A DNA stretch of 64,000 nt from Gemmata palustris. GTDB taxonomy: Bacteria; Planctomycetota; Planctomycetia; Gemmatales; Gemmataceae. Location of the stretch: contig NZ_JAGKQQ010000002.1 in the NCBI RefSeq assembly GCF_017939745.1, positions 620,001 to 684,000 of the forward strand, given 5' to 3'. A model generated the notes under the pieces. It was not told the origin of the DNA. It did not search any database and worked only from the letters and a program-made list of their open reading frames with translations. Shown piece after piece: positions 36,493-44,924 of the stretch (its first letter is position 1; each line of letters begins with the position of its first letter). Both the position numbers and the translations under genes were made by a program.

Positions 36493-36520
36493 ATCATAAA
36501 TTTGCTGTGAAGGTTGTCAA
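36493..36520 (-). promoter_or_regulatory. Consensus sigma-70-type promoter of the DUF1559 gene
   Basis: On the minus strand, TTGACA (36520-36515) and TATGAT (36498-36493) are 16 bases apart in an AT-rich patch. Transcription would start near 36486, leaving a leader of about 130 bases before the ATG at 36357. It is the best match to the housekeeping consensus I saw in the window. Confidence 0.55.
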
Positions 36521-36593
36521 TACCAAATCGCTCTGCTGCGGACAAGGTTCGTTCCAGTCCGATGGTTCGGGGGAGGTCAGTTCACGGTTTGTT

Positions 36594-38385
36594 GGGGGCT
36601 AGCAGTGTTTCGAGGGCGGGATAGGAAATCCCCAACCCGTCGTCGACGCAACCTCAAGGCAGGACGAGCCATGCCGACGCCCCGCTTCACGCCCGAGGAA
36701 CTCCGCCAACTCCACGACCTCGCCCGGCAGTGGGCCAAGATCGTCTCCAAGCGGGCCTTCGGCGACGACGGCCCCGGACTCGACGTGGACTTCCGAGCCA
36801 TGGAGCAGATCGCCACCGCCGCGGCCCGGGGACTCACCGAGGGCACACTCGAACTGCTGCTCCAACAGCAGGCCGACAAGCTCTCCACCGAACAGCCGTG
36901 TCCGGCGTGCGGCACGCTCTGTCCCACGACGCCGCACACCCGACCGCTCACCGCGGACGGAGCCGAGGTCGAGCAGACGGAACGCAAGGCCCACTGTCCC
37001 GACTGCCGCCGGGACTTTTTCCCCCCTGCGGACGGCTCTGGGCCTGGATGAGCACGGGTACAGTTCCTCCGTCCTCGAGCGTATCGTCACCGCCGCCGCC
37101 CGGTTCGCGTCGTTCCGCGATGCCACCTTCGCCGTGCAGATGTCGCGGGTCGGCATCAGCGAGAGCCAGGTCCGCCGGCTGGCCCACAAGGTCGGGGCGG
37201 AACTGGTCGCCGAACGGGACCGGAAGGCGGTCGAGCACCGCCGCCGGCAACTGGCCTCGCGGACGGGGGTGGTTCCCGAGGTCGTCGTGGTGGAGGTCGA
37301 TGGGGGGCGCATCCGTACCCGCGCGGCGGGGGCGGCCCCTGGTGTCCACGAAGCCCAGAACAAGGAGGACAAGATCGCCGGTCTGGCCACGTTGAAGGGT
37401 CCGACGTTCGCCGCCGACCCGTGCCCCGAACCGCCGGAGTCGTTCCTCTGCCCCCGCCGGGTGCAACGTCTGGTGAGCCAGATGAAGGGGCACTCGGGTC
37501 GGGACGATACCCAAGAAACCCCGGACGAATCGACCACGGCCGGAGTCGAGCCGATCGCGACCGGGTCGGCCGGGCGGTGGTCACCGGAGAAGTTGGTGCG
37601 GACGTGTGTGGCGAGCCTGGGATCGAGTTGTTCGTTCGGCCCGTTGGTGGCGGCGGAGGCCCAAGAGCGGCACTTCTACGAGGCGAGGCGCCGGGCGTTC
37701 GTGGCCGACGGGGCGGCGTACAACTGGTCGATCCACGAGGGGTACTTCCGGGACTTCGAGCCGGTCGTGGACCTGTTGCACGTGCTGTGCTACGTGTACT
37801 CGTCGGCGCGTGCGGTGGGCGGGGACGAGTCGGGCGGGTGGCGACAGTACGAGGCGTGGATGCGTTCGTGTTGGAAGGGCCGGGTCGCCGAGGTGCTGGT
37901 GGAGTTGGACGGGTGGCACGAACGCCTGGGAGAGTCGCCGGCGGGTGAGGCAAGGACGGCGGAGGACCGCCGTGACCCACGTCGGTTGGTGGCCGAGGCG
38001 AGGTGCTACCTGAGGAACAACGAGAAGCGGATGGACTACCCGAGATACCGGCGTGAGGGGTTGCCGACGACGAGCAGCCTGGTGGAGTCGCTGGTGGGTG
38101 AGTTCAGCGCTCGTGTGAAAGGGAAGCAGAAGCACTGGAACCGCCCGGACGGGGCCGAATCCATCCTGCAACTCCGGGCGGCCGTTCTGAGCGAGGACGA
38201 TCGCTTGAGTCGGTACTTCACTGACCGATCCGGAAGCCCGTTCCGGAAACGGCAGCCAGTGGAGAAAGACGACACCCCAAACACGCAAACCGCGGCGTGA
38301 CCTCGGTTCGGGGAATCCATCCCTGGGCTGAACTCGTCACGCGATCTGAGTGATCTCGGGCCTGATCCGTCGTCAGGAGCCCCCC
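36594..38385 (+). mobile_element. ISKra4-like insertion sequence, ends tentative
   Basis: The region contains one transposase-type coding region in two frames. A possible pair of ends starts GGGGGCT at 36594-36600, repeated in inverted form at 38378-38385, but the longer arms do not match well and no target duplication was found. The boundaries are therefore uncertain by up to some tens of bases. The coding content is the secure part. Confidence 0.5.
36671..38300 (+). pseudogene. ISKra4-family transposase with a frameshift at a T5C6 run
   Basis: The start at 36671 (MPTPRFTPEELRQLHDL) follows AGGACGAG. The first part has the zinc-finger-like CPACGTLCP and CPDCRRDFFPP. At 37016-37026 the sequence TTTTTCCCCCC breaks the frame; in the other frame it goes on as LRTALGLDEHGYSSSVLERI, then VGISESQVRRLAHKVGAEL and DGGRIRTR, to a TGA at 38298-38300 after TQTAA. 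With five instead of six C the two parts would be one protein of about 540 residues. Catalytic residues are probably in the second part (VVVVEVDGG, FVADGAAYNW). It could be a broken gene, or one read by slippage. Confidence 0.85.
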
Positions 38386-38583
38386 ACCGACAATCACCCC
38401 ACCGTTTCCTCTGCTGCGGCTACTGCGACGCCGCGTCGCGCTCGACGAGGGGCACCCTCATCGATTTCATTGACTAAAAAATTCAGGAGGGCGGGGCGTG
38501 ACTCCGCCCCAGATTCTGTTACGCTGCTCGAGCACAATCGCAAGACCAGCACACGAAGCCAAAACCTCACCACCCGTCATCTC
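38301..38583. other. Spacer upstream of the multiheme cytochrome gene
   Basis: It holds the right end of the insertion sequence and a short hairpin GGGGCG/CGCCCC near 38494-38511. The frame of the cytochrome gene is open through most of it but not protein-like. No further feature was seen. Confidence 0.45.
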
Positions 38584-40542
38584 ATGTCAGGAATTCCACG
38601 CACCGGTCGACTCGTTGCGGCCGTGATGGTTGTTGGCACAACGGTGTGTGCGTGGTACGCGGTCTGCATCCCCAGAGTCCCCCCTCCGGCCGCCCTCCCC
38701 CGTACACAATCGGAAACCGGCGAACCCGTGCTCGGTCCGCCCCCGGCCGATCCGCGGCTAACATTCGCCACACCGTTCCGGAACGTTAAACCCGAAATTC
38801 AGTACCTGGGAGACGCGAGCTGCGCGGCGTGTCACAGTAAAATCTGCGCGTCGTATCACGCGCACCCGATGGGCCGGTCCGCTGCTCCCGTCGAAAGCGC
38901 CACGCCGATCGAGAAATACGACGGTGCGGCCAACAACCCGTTCCGGTCCGGGGGGTACCAACTGCGCGTGAGCCGCGGCAGTGGCGGCGTGGTTCACCAC
39001 GTGGCGGCAAACGACGCGGCCGGGAACCCGCTCCCGGAATACACCGTCCCGGCGAACCTCGTAATCGGCTCGGGCACGCGCGGGCGCTCCTATCTCTCCA
39101 CGGAATCGGGAGTGGTGTGGCAATCACCCGTGAGTTGGTTCTCGCCGGACTCGCGCTGGGACCTCTCTCCGGGCTTCGATCTCGGGAACGGCGGGCGCCG
39201 GCCGATCAGCCCCGGGTGCCTGTTCTGCCACGTCGATCGGGTCGAACCGGTTCCGCAAGCGCTGAACCGTTACCGCCCCCCGCTCCTCCCGCTCCAAGCG
39301 GCGATCGGCTGCGAACGGTGCCACGGCCCCGGTGAGTTACACGTCACGGAGCGGAAAAACGGGCTCGTGCCCGAAGGTATCGACACGTCAATTGTTAACC
39401 CGAAACACCTGTCGCCCGAATTGCGCGCGTCGGTGTGCGCGCAGTGCCACCTTCAGGGCGAGGAGCGGATCCCGCGGCGGGGGCGCGAGGTGTTCGAGTT
39501 CCGCCCCGGGTTGCCGTTCGAGCAGTTCGTAACGGTTTTCGTTCGGCCCCCCGACGGCGCGAACGCGAACCGGTCGGTGGGTCAGTTCGAGCAGTTGGAA
39601 CAGAGCCGGTGCTTCGCCGCGAGTGCCGGGCAATTGGGATGCACGAACTGCCACGACCCGCACAGAACCCCGCCCCCCGCCGAGCGCGAACCGTTCTATC
39701 GCGACCGGTGCAACAGTTGCCACGCGCGGAGGGACTGTTCCGCCCCCCAAGCGGACCGCCAAAGTCGGCAGGACAATTGCGTCGCGTGCCACATGCCCCG
39801 GACGGGGAGCGCGAACATTCCCCACACAAGCGTCACCGATCACCGGATCTTGCGGCGCCCGACGCAGCCCCCTGTGATTAAGCGCCCGCCCGCGGGCGGA
39901 TTGCCCCTGGTCGCGTTCCAGACGGGCCGCGACGGGCCAACAAAAGAGGAGCGCGAGCGCGACCTCGGTATCGCGCTCGCGTGGGCGACTGTGAAACTAC
40001 CGGCCGGCCCCGGGAGCCCCCAACGCGCGATCGCGGCCATCGCGCGGGACCGACTCGAGGGCTCTCTGGGCACCTGGCACGGCGACGCCGATGCCTGGCT
40101 CGCCCTGAGTTTCGCGCGGGCCGCCGGGGGCGACGCGGAAAAGCGATTCGCCGCAGCGACCCGCGCGACTCAACTCGCCCCCGGCTCCGATGCCGCGCTC
40201 GCAGAATTAGTCGAAGCGGCCCTGGCCGTGCGGAAGGACGAACTCGCGGAGGAGGCCGCGGCGAGTTGGGTGCGACTGAACCCGACGAGCGTTGAACCCC
40301 ACCTCGCCCGCGCAACGGTGTTCTCGCGGCGCGGGCAGTGGGGCAAAGCCGAAGCCGAAGCACGAGCGGCCCTTGGCATCCAGCCCCTCCATCCGGAAGC
40401 GCGCCTCTACTTGGCACTGTGCCGCCACCGCCTCGGGGACGCGGCGGGCGGCCGGAAAGAAGCGGATACCGCGATCGGGCTCGCCACCGCCCCGCAGCAG
40501 CGCGATAGAATGTCGGACTGGTACCTCCGACAAACGCGCTAA
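38584..40542 (+). CDS. Multiheme c-type cytochrome with C-terminal TPR
   Basis: A 652-residue exported protein. The ATG at 38584 gives MSGIPRTGRLVAAVMVVGTTV, a membrane/signal segment. Seven CxxCH heme motifs are visible: CAACH, CLFCH, CERCH, CAQCH, CTNCH, CNSCH and CVACH, with spacings reminiscent of cytochrome c554/NrfA-like proteins. The last about 180 residues are TPR-like (ALAELVEAALAVRKDELAEE, AEAEARAALGIQPLHPEARL). It is the first of three same-strand genes with a heme-bearing VCBS protein and a CRTAC1 lipoprotein. It probably moves electrons outside the cytoplasmic membrane; electron donors and acceptors are unknown. Confidence 0.94.
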   Translation: MSGIPRTGRLVAAVMVVGTTVCAWYAVCIPRVPPPAALPRTQSETGEPVLGPPPADPRLTFATPFRNVKPEIQYLGDASCAACHSKICASYHAHPMGRSAAPVESATPIEKYDGAANNPFRSGGYQLRVSRGSGGVVHHVAANDAAGNPLPEYTVPANLVIGSGTRGRSYLSTESGVVWQSPVSWFSPDSRWDLSPGFDLGNGGRRPISPGCLFCHVDRVEPVPQALNRYRPPLLPLQAAIGCERCHGPGELHVTERKNGLVPEGIDTSIVNPKHLSPELRASVCAQCHLQGEERIPRRGREVFEFRPGLPFEQFVTVFVRPPDGANANRSVGQFEQLEQSRCFAASAGQLGCTNCHDPHRTPPPAEREPFYRDRCNSCHARRDCSAPQADRQSRQDNCVACHMPRTGSANIPHTSVTDHRILRRPTQPPVIKRPPAGGLPLVAFQTGRDGPTKEERERDLGIALAWATVKLPAGPGSPQRAIAAIARDRLEGSLGTWHGDADAWLALSFARAAGGDAEKRFAAATRATQLAPGSDAALAELVEAALAVRKDELAEEAAASWVRLNPTSVEPHLARATVFSRRGQWGKAEAEARAALGIQPLHPEARLYLALCRHRLGDAAGGRKEADTAIGLATAPQQRDRMSDWYLRQTR

Positions 40543-40736
40543 GTGCCCGGGCCGCGATCGACCGCGAACGGATTTCGACCTGTCGAGTCCGAGAATGTCC
40601 GGCGGCACGAACGCGGACACAAAAAACGTTCCACACCATGTCCGCACGCACGAGCCCGTGAGCGGCCCGGAACCGGCCGGTACCGTATCGCGAACTTGAA
40701 ATGTGTGTGTTTGTATTGAAGGGCACTGGGCAATTT

Positions 40737-42311
40737 ATGCTTGCGACACCGCGCGGGCGCGTGGGACTCACCATTGTTCTTGTGCTCCTCGCCGCGATCG
40801 GGCTCGCGTGGGCAACGGGCGCTGGTTGGTGGAAGAAAGCACCGGACCCGCTGTCCGCGGACCAACCGAACGACGCGCTCCCTGCGGACATTGAGGCCCA
40901 AGTTCACGGCTTTTGTGCGGCCTGTCACCAGTACCCTGCTCCCGACACCTTTCCCCGCGCGCACTGGCGGGCCGAGGTCGAGCGCGGGTACCGATTCTTT
41001 GAAAAATCGCGACTCCCGTTGAAGCCCCCGCACCTCGAGCACGCGGTGCGCTACTACGAGGACCGGGCGCCGGCCGACTACCCGGCCCCGCCGGGCGCGC
41101 CCGCGTCCGGTCCGGCCCCGAAGTTTGAACAGGTGAGTTTCCCTCCCCCGCCCGGCTCAAAAACCTGGATCTCACACGTCCAGGCGGTCCGGTTGCCGCC
41201 ACCCGGCGTGGTCGATCCCGCGGCAATCGCGCGCGAACCGTTCACACTCGTCGCCTGCGATATGGAAGGGGGGCGGGTTCTCGCGCTGCGCCCGACCGAC
41301 CCGGCCCCGGCGTGGAAGACGCTGGCAACGGTGCGCAACCCCGCCCGCGTTGAGGTCGTCGATCTCGACCGGGACGGGGTCACCGACCTTCTCGTCGCCG
41401 ATCTCGGCAGTTTTCTCCCCACGGACCGGCTGCTCGGCAGCCTGGTCTGGTTGCGCGGCAAGCGGGACGGCTCATACGAGCCGATTCCCCTGCTCTCTTA
41501 CACCGGTCGCGTGGCCGACGTCAGGGCCGCGGAATTTTGTGGGAGCGGGAAATTGGACTTGGTCGTCGCCGTGTTCGGCCTCCACGACACCGGCGAAATC
41601 CTGCTCCTCAAGAACCAGACGACGGACTGGAGCAAGCCACAGTTCGAGCGCCGCGTACTCGACCCCCGTCACGGAACGATTCACGTCCCCGTCGCGGACC
41701 TCAACGGCGACGGCAAACCGGATTTCGTTGCGCTGATTTCTCAGGAGCACGAAACGGTGGTCGCGTTTCTGAACGAGGGCGGCGGCACCTTCCGCAAAAA
41801 AATTCTCTACACCGCCCCGCACCCCGGGTGGGGGAGCAGCGGGATCGAACTGACCGACGTGAACGCCGACGGGCGCCTCGACGTCCTGTACACGAACGGA
41901 GACATTCTCGATGAGCCGCACCTGTGGAAACCGTTCCACGGGGTCCAGTGGCTCGAAAACAAGGGCGATCTGGACTTTGAATACCACCGCGTCGCGGACA
42001 TGTTTGGCGCCCACCGGGCGGTCGCGGCGCGGATCACCGGCGGAAAACTCCCGGACCTTCTCGCGGTCAGTTTTTTGCCGGTCGCGAAATTCCCGGACCG
42101 GGACCGGCGCCGACCGGACGCGATCACGTTGTTTGAACAAGTCGCACCGGGAAAGTTCGTTAGACACCCCCTAGCAATAGGTGCGTGTGACGCCGTGGTG
42201 TGTTGCGCTGCGGACGTGTACGGGACCGGGCGTCCCGATCTCGTGATCGGTAATTTTGGCGCGCCAAACACCGACGCCCCCGTCACAATTTGGAAGAACA
42301 TGGGAAAGTGA
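40737..42311 (+). CDS. FG-GAP/VCBS repeat protein with one heme-c motif
   Basis: A 524-residue protein. The ATG at 40737 gives MLATPRGRVGLTIVLVLLAA, a membrane or signal segment; an ATG at 40701 would add 12 residues. Near residue 60 there is one heme motif, HGFCAACHQYPAPDTFPR. Then comes a beta-propeller with blades such as VEVVDLDRDGVTDLLVADL, VADLNGDGKPDFVALI and LTDVNADGRLDVLYTNGD. It follows the multiheme cytochrome gene by about 200 bases. The single heme plus propeller layout suggests a partner in an outer-surface electron chain, or a heme-containing structural protein; neither is proven. Confidence 0.92.
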   Translation: MLATPRGRVGLTIVLVLLAAIGLAWATGAGWWKKAPDPLSADQPNDALPADIEAQVHGFCAACHQYPAPDTFPRAHWRAEVERGYRFFEKSRLPLKPPHLEHAVRYYEDRAPADYPAPPGAPASGPAPKFEQVSFPPPPGSKTWISHVQAVRLPPPGVVDPAAIAREPFTLVACDMEGGRVLALRPTDPAPAWKTLATVRNPARVEVVDLDRDGVTDLLVADLGSFLPTDRLLGSLVWLRGKRDGSYEPIPLLSYTGRVADVRAAEFCGSGKLDLVVAVFGLHDTGEILLLKNQTTDWSKPQFERRVLDPRHGTIHVPVADLNGDGKPDFVALISQEHETVVAFLNEGGGTFRKKILYTAPHPGWGSSGIELTDVNADGRLDVLYTNGDILDEPHLWKPFHGVQWLENKGDLDFEYHRVADMFGAHRAVAARITGGKLPDLLAVSFLPVAKFPDRDRRRPDAITLFEQVAPGKFVRHPLAIGACDAVVCCAADVYGTGRPDLVIGNFGAPNTDAPVTIWKNMGK

Positions 42312-42640
42312 CGCGATCGCTAAAATCCGATGATTGCCGTTGAGAACCAACTCAGCGCGTTTAATAGGCCCGCGCACGGACCCAGCGGGTCATCATTTGG
42401 CTTTTCGGCGTTAGGATTTGGAGCCCGATGCCCAACAGTGCAATCGCATACGATCACCGCGGTTGGCCCGCCGTGAAAGCGAGTTCCCCTTTTACCCCTC
42501 GTCTCGCAAATCCTCCGAGCCAAGAACCAAATCCGCTGGGTCCGCATAATCCTGAACGCGCCACCCTGTAGTTCTCACCCTCAGTGCCCTGTTATTCTGA
42601 TTACGATAGACGGCACTTCATAACTCTCCGAGGTCATCTC
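42312..42640. other. Spacer between the VCBS and CRTAC1 genes
   Basis: About 330 bases with no convincing coding frame, hairpin or promoter. The start of the CRTAC1 gene is taken at 42641. Confidence 0.5.
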
Positions 42641-44437
42641 GTGTCCGAACGAAGTAACTCACACTTGAGGTCGCGCGCGACCATAGTGGGGATTTTCGCT
42701 GTCAGCGTTCTAATTGCGGTAGCCCTTGTCGCCATTCCCGCGTGCTCTTCTCCCCCTCCCTCGACCGCCACTGCACCGGCGCGGGACGAAGAGGAAGCCC
42801 CCGGTCCGCCGCCGTTCGCCGACGTGACCGCGACCTGCGGGATCGGGTTCACGTACCGCAACGGGGAGGAGGCCGGGAACTTCGCCATCATCGAATCTCT
42901 CGGGGGCGGGGTGGCGCTCATCGACTTCGACGGCGACGGTCTCCTGGACGTGTTCCTACCGGCCGGCGGACATTACGAGGGGAAACAGGTGCTCGGCCAC
43001 CCGTGCAAACTGTACCGCAACCTCGGGGGGTTCAAGTTCGCGGACGCGACCGCCGGCGCGGGTCTCGATAAAGTCGCGTTCCAGTACAGCCACGGCGCCG
43101 CCGCGTTCGACTACGACCGCGACGGGTGGACCGACCTGCTCGTCACCGGGTACAACCGGCTCGTGCTCCTTCACAACGAGCCCAACCCGGCCGGGGGCCG
43201 GCGGTTCGTCGATGTCACCCCGAAGTCCGGGCTGAGTGACGCGCTGTGGTCCACGTCGGCCGCGTGGGGCGACCTGGACGGGGACGGGTACCCCGAGGTC
43301 TACGTGTGCCACTACGGGAACTGGGGCTTCGAGACCAACCACCCCACCGACTGCACCTACAACGGCAAAACCCGGGACGTGTGCCAGCCGGCCAAGTTCA
43401 AGCCGCTCCCGCACACGATCTACCAGAACAATCGCGACGGCACCTTCACCGACGTGACGCCGAAACTGAAGCTGCGCAAGGACGGCAAGGGGATCGGCGC
43501 CCTGCTCGTGGACGTGAACAACGACGCGCGCCCGGACATCTACGCGGCCAACGACACGGACGACAACTTCCTCTACGTGAACCGCGGTAAGCCCGGCGAA
43601 CTGGTACTCGAGGAGATGGGACTGTTCGCCGGGGTCGCGCGCGACGACCGGGGGATCGCGAACGGGAGCATGGGGCTCGGCGCGAGCGACTACGACCGCA
43701 CCGGGCGCGCCTCGATCTTCGTGACCAACTACGAGAACGAGCTGCCCGCGCTCTACAAGAACCAGAGCACCGACCGCCAGGTGCGGTTCCTGCACAACAC
43801 GGTCCCGAGCGGCATCGGCGCCATCGGGGGCAATTACGTGAGTTGGGGCACGGGGTTCTCCGACTTCGACCTCGACGGCTGGGAAGACATCATGATCGTC
43901 AGCGGGCACGCGATCCGGTTCCCGACGAAGATCGACCGGCGCCAGAAGCCGGTCCTGTTGAGCAACCAGAACGGAAAATTCAAACCGCTCGCGACCGCCG
44001 GGTGGCCCTACCTCCGCGACCCGCACAACGCCCGCGGCATCGCGCTCGGGGATCTCGACAACGACGGCAAGATCGACGCCGTGGTGAGCCACCTGAACGA
44101 ACCGGTTGCGGTGCTGCAGAACGTGACGCCGACCGACGGCCGGCACTGGATCGGCATCAACCTGGTCGGCGCGAAGAACGCCAACAGCGTGGGCGCCCGC
44201 GTCGTGATCGAAACGGCCGGAGGGAAGCAGACGAAGTTCGCCCGGGGGGGCGGCAGTTACGGCACCACGAACGACCCGCGCCTGCACGCCGGTCTGGGCG
44301 CGGACACCAAAATCAACAAGGCCACCGTTTACTGGCCGTCTGGTAAGGTCGAGGAGATCGCCGGCCTGGAACCGGACGCCTACTGGACCGTTACCGAGGG
44401 CGGGCCGAAGCCCGAGAAAGCGGCCGCAAAACCGTAA
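42641..44437 (+). CDS. CRTAC1-family lipoprotein (FG-GAP repeats with ASPIC/UnbV domain)
   Basis: A 598-residue protein. The start is a GTG at 42641 with GAGG seven bases in front; a GTG at 42584 is an alternative. The N-terminus is a lipobox (LVAIPACSSPPPS). A seven-bladed propeller follows with calcium-loop repeats (LIDFDGDGLLDVFLPAG, AFDYDRDGWTDLLVTGYN, WGDLDGDGYPEVYVC, LVDVNNDARPDIYAANDTD), and the C-terminus is an ASPIC/UnbV domain with GRHWIGINLVGAKNANSVGA and GLGADTKINKATVYWPSG. CRTAC1 proteins are extracellular. It is third in the row with the two heme proteins. Its role is not known. Confidence 0.95.
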   Translation: MSERSNSHLRSRATIVGIFAVSVLIAVALVAIPACSSPPPSTATAPARDEEEAPGPPPFADVTATCGIGFTYRNGEEAGNFAIIESLGGGVALIDFDGDGLLDVFLPAGGHYEGKQVLGHPCKLYRNLGGFKFADATAGAGLDKVAFQYSHGAAAFDYDRDGWTDLLVTGYNRLVLLHNEPNPAGGRRFVDVTPKSGLSDALWSTSAAWGDLDGDGYPEVYVCHYGNWGFETNHPTDCTYNGKTRDVCQPAKFKPLPHTIYQNNRDGTFTDVTPKLKLRKDGKGIGALLVDVNNDARPDIYAANDTDDNFLYVNRGKPGELVLEEMGLFAGVARDDRGIANGSMGLGASDYDRTGRASIFVTNYENELPALYKNQSTDRQVRFLHNTVPSGIGAIGGNYVSWGTGFSDFDLDGWEDIMIVSGHAIRFPTKIDRRQKPVLLSNQNGKFKPLATAGWPYLRDPHNARGIALGDLDNDGKIDAVVSHLNEPVAVLQNVTPTDGRHWIGINLVGAKNANSVGARVVIETAGGKQTKFARGGGSYGTTNDPRLHAGLGADTKINKATVYWPSGKVEEIAGLEPDAYWTVTEGGPKPEKAAAKP

Positions 44438-44452
44438 AGTTCGTTCCGAAGG

Positions 44453-44485
44453 CTGCGGGGCGCAATCACAACTCGCGCCCCGCAG
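44453..44485 (+). terminator. Hairpin after the CRTAC1 gene
   Basis: An 11-bp perfect GC-rich stem (44453-44463 with 44475-44485) and 11-base loop, 15 bases after the stop. There is no T-run, so termination strength is uncertain. Confidence 0.5.
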
Positions 44486-44924
44486 AACCAGCCTCAGCGC
44501 ACGTCGGCGAAGTTCGGTGCCACCATAATCTCGGCCGCCCATCCAATAATCAAACAACGAACGGTCGCGTCTACTCATAACGGGCGCGATTCCGACCCCG
44601 AGCCGTCTCCACATCTCGAAACCGTTCACGTGCTGCCCCGGGCAGCTTTCAGAGCGACCGAGCAATTCCACGTGTTTTGAGCCGCACCTGGAGCGCGCTG
44701 ACCCTAGTTTGTAAAACCCAAATCCGTGCGAACGGCTCCCGTCGGTTGCGAATTTTCAGCTCGTGAGGGAACTGGAGGATGAGAAACGGTCTCAAAATGA
44801 CGGAAGTTGAGGTGACGCGAGGTTCCGGGGCGTGCGGCCCCCGCGCGTGAGCTAGAGTCGGAAGGGGCGGTGCGAGTTATCGGCACGCACGGACCCGCGA
44901 ACCCGCCAAGTACCGAGTCGCCGT
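44486..44924. other. Intergenic interval, no gene seen
   Basis: No coding frame with family resemblance. The interval precedes the hybrid kinase gene and must hold its promoter, but I could not find a good -10/-35 pair. Confidence 0.45.

Noticed and set aside
36594-38385. Exact terminal inverted repeats and target duplication for the ISKra4-like element
   Set aside because: Only GGGGGCT is shared by the two candidate ends; longer arms and flanking duplications could not be matched by eye.
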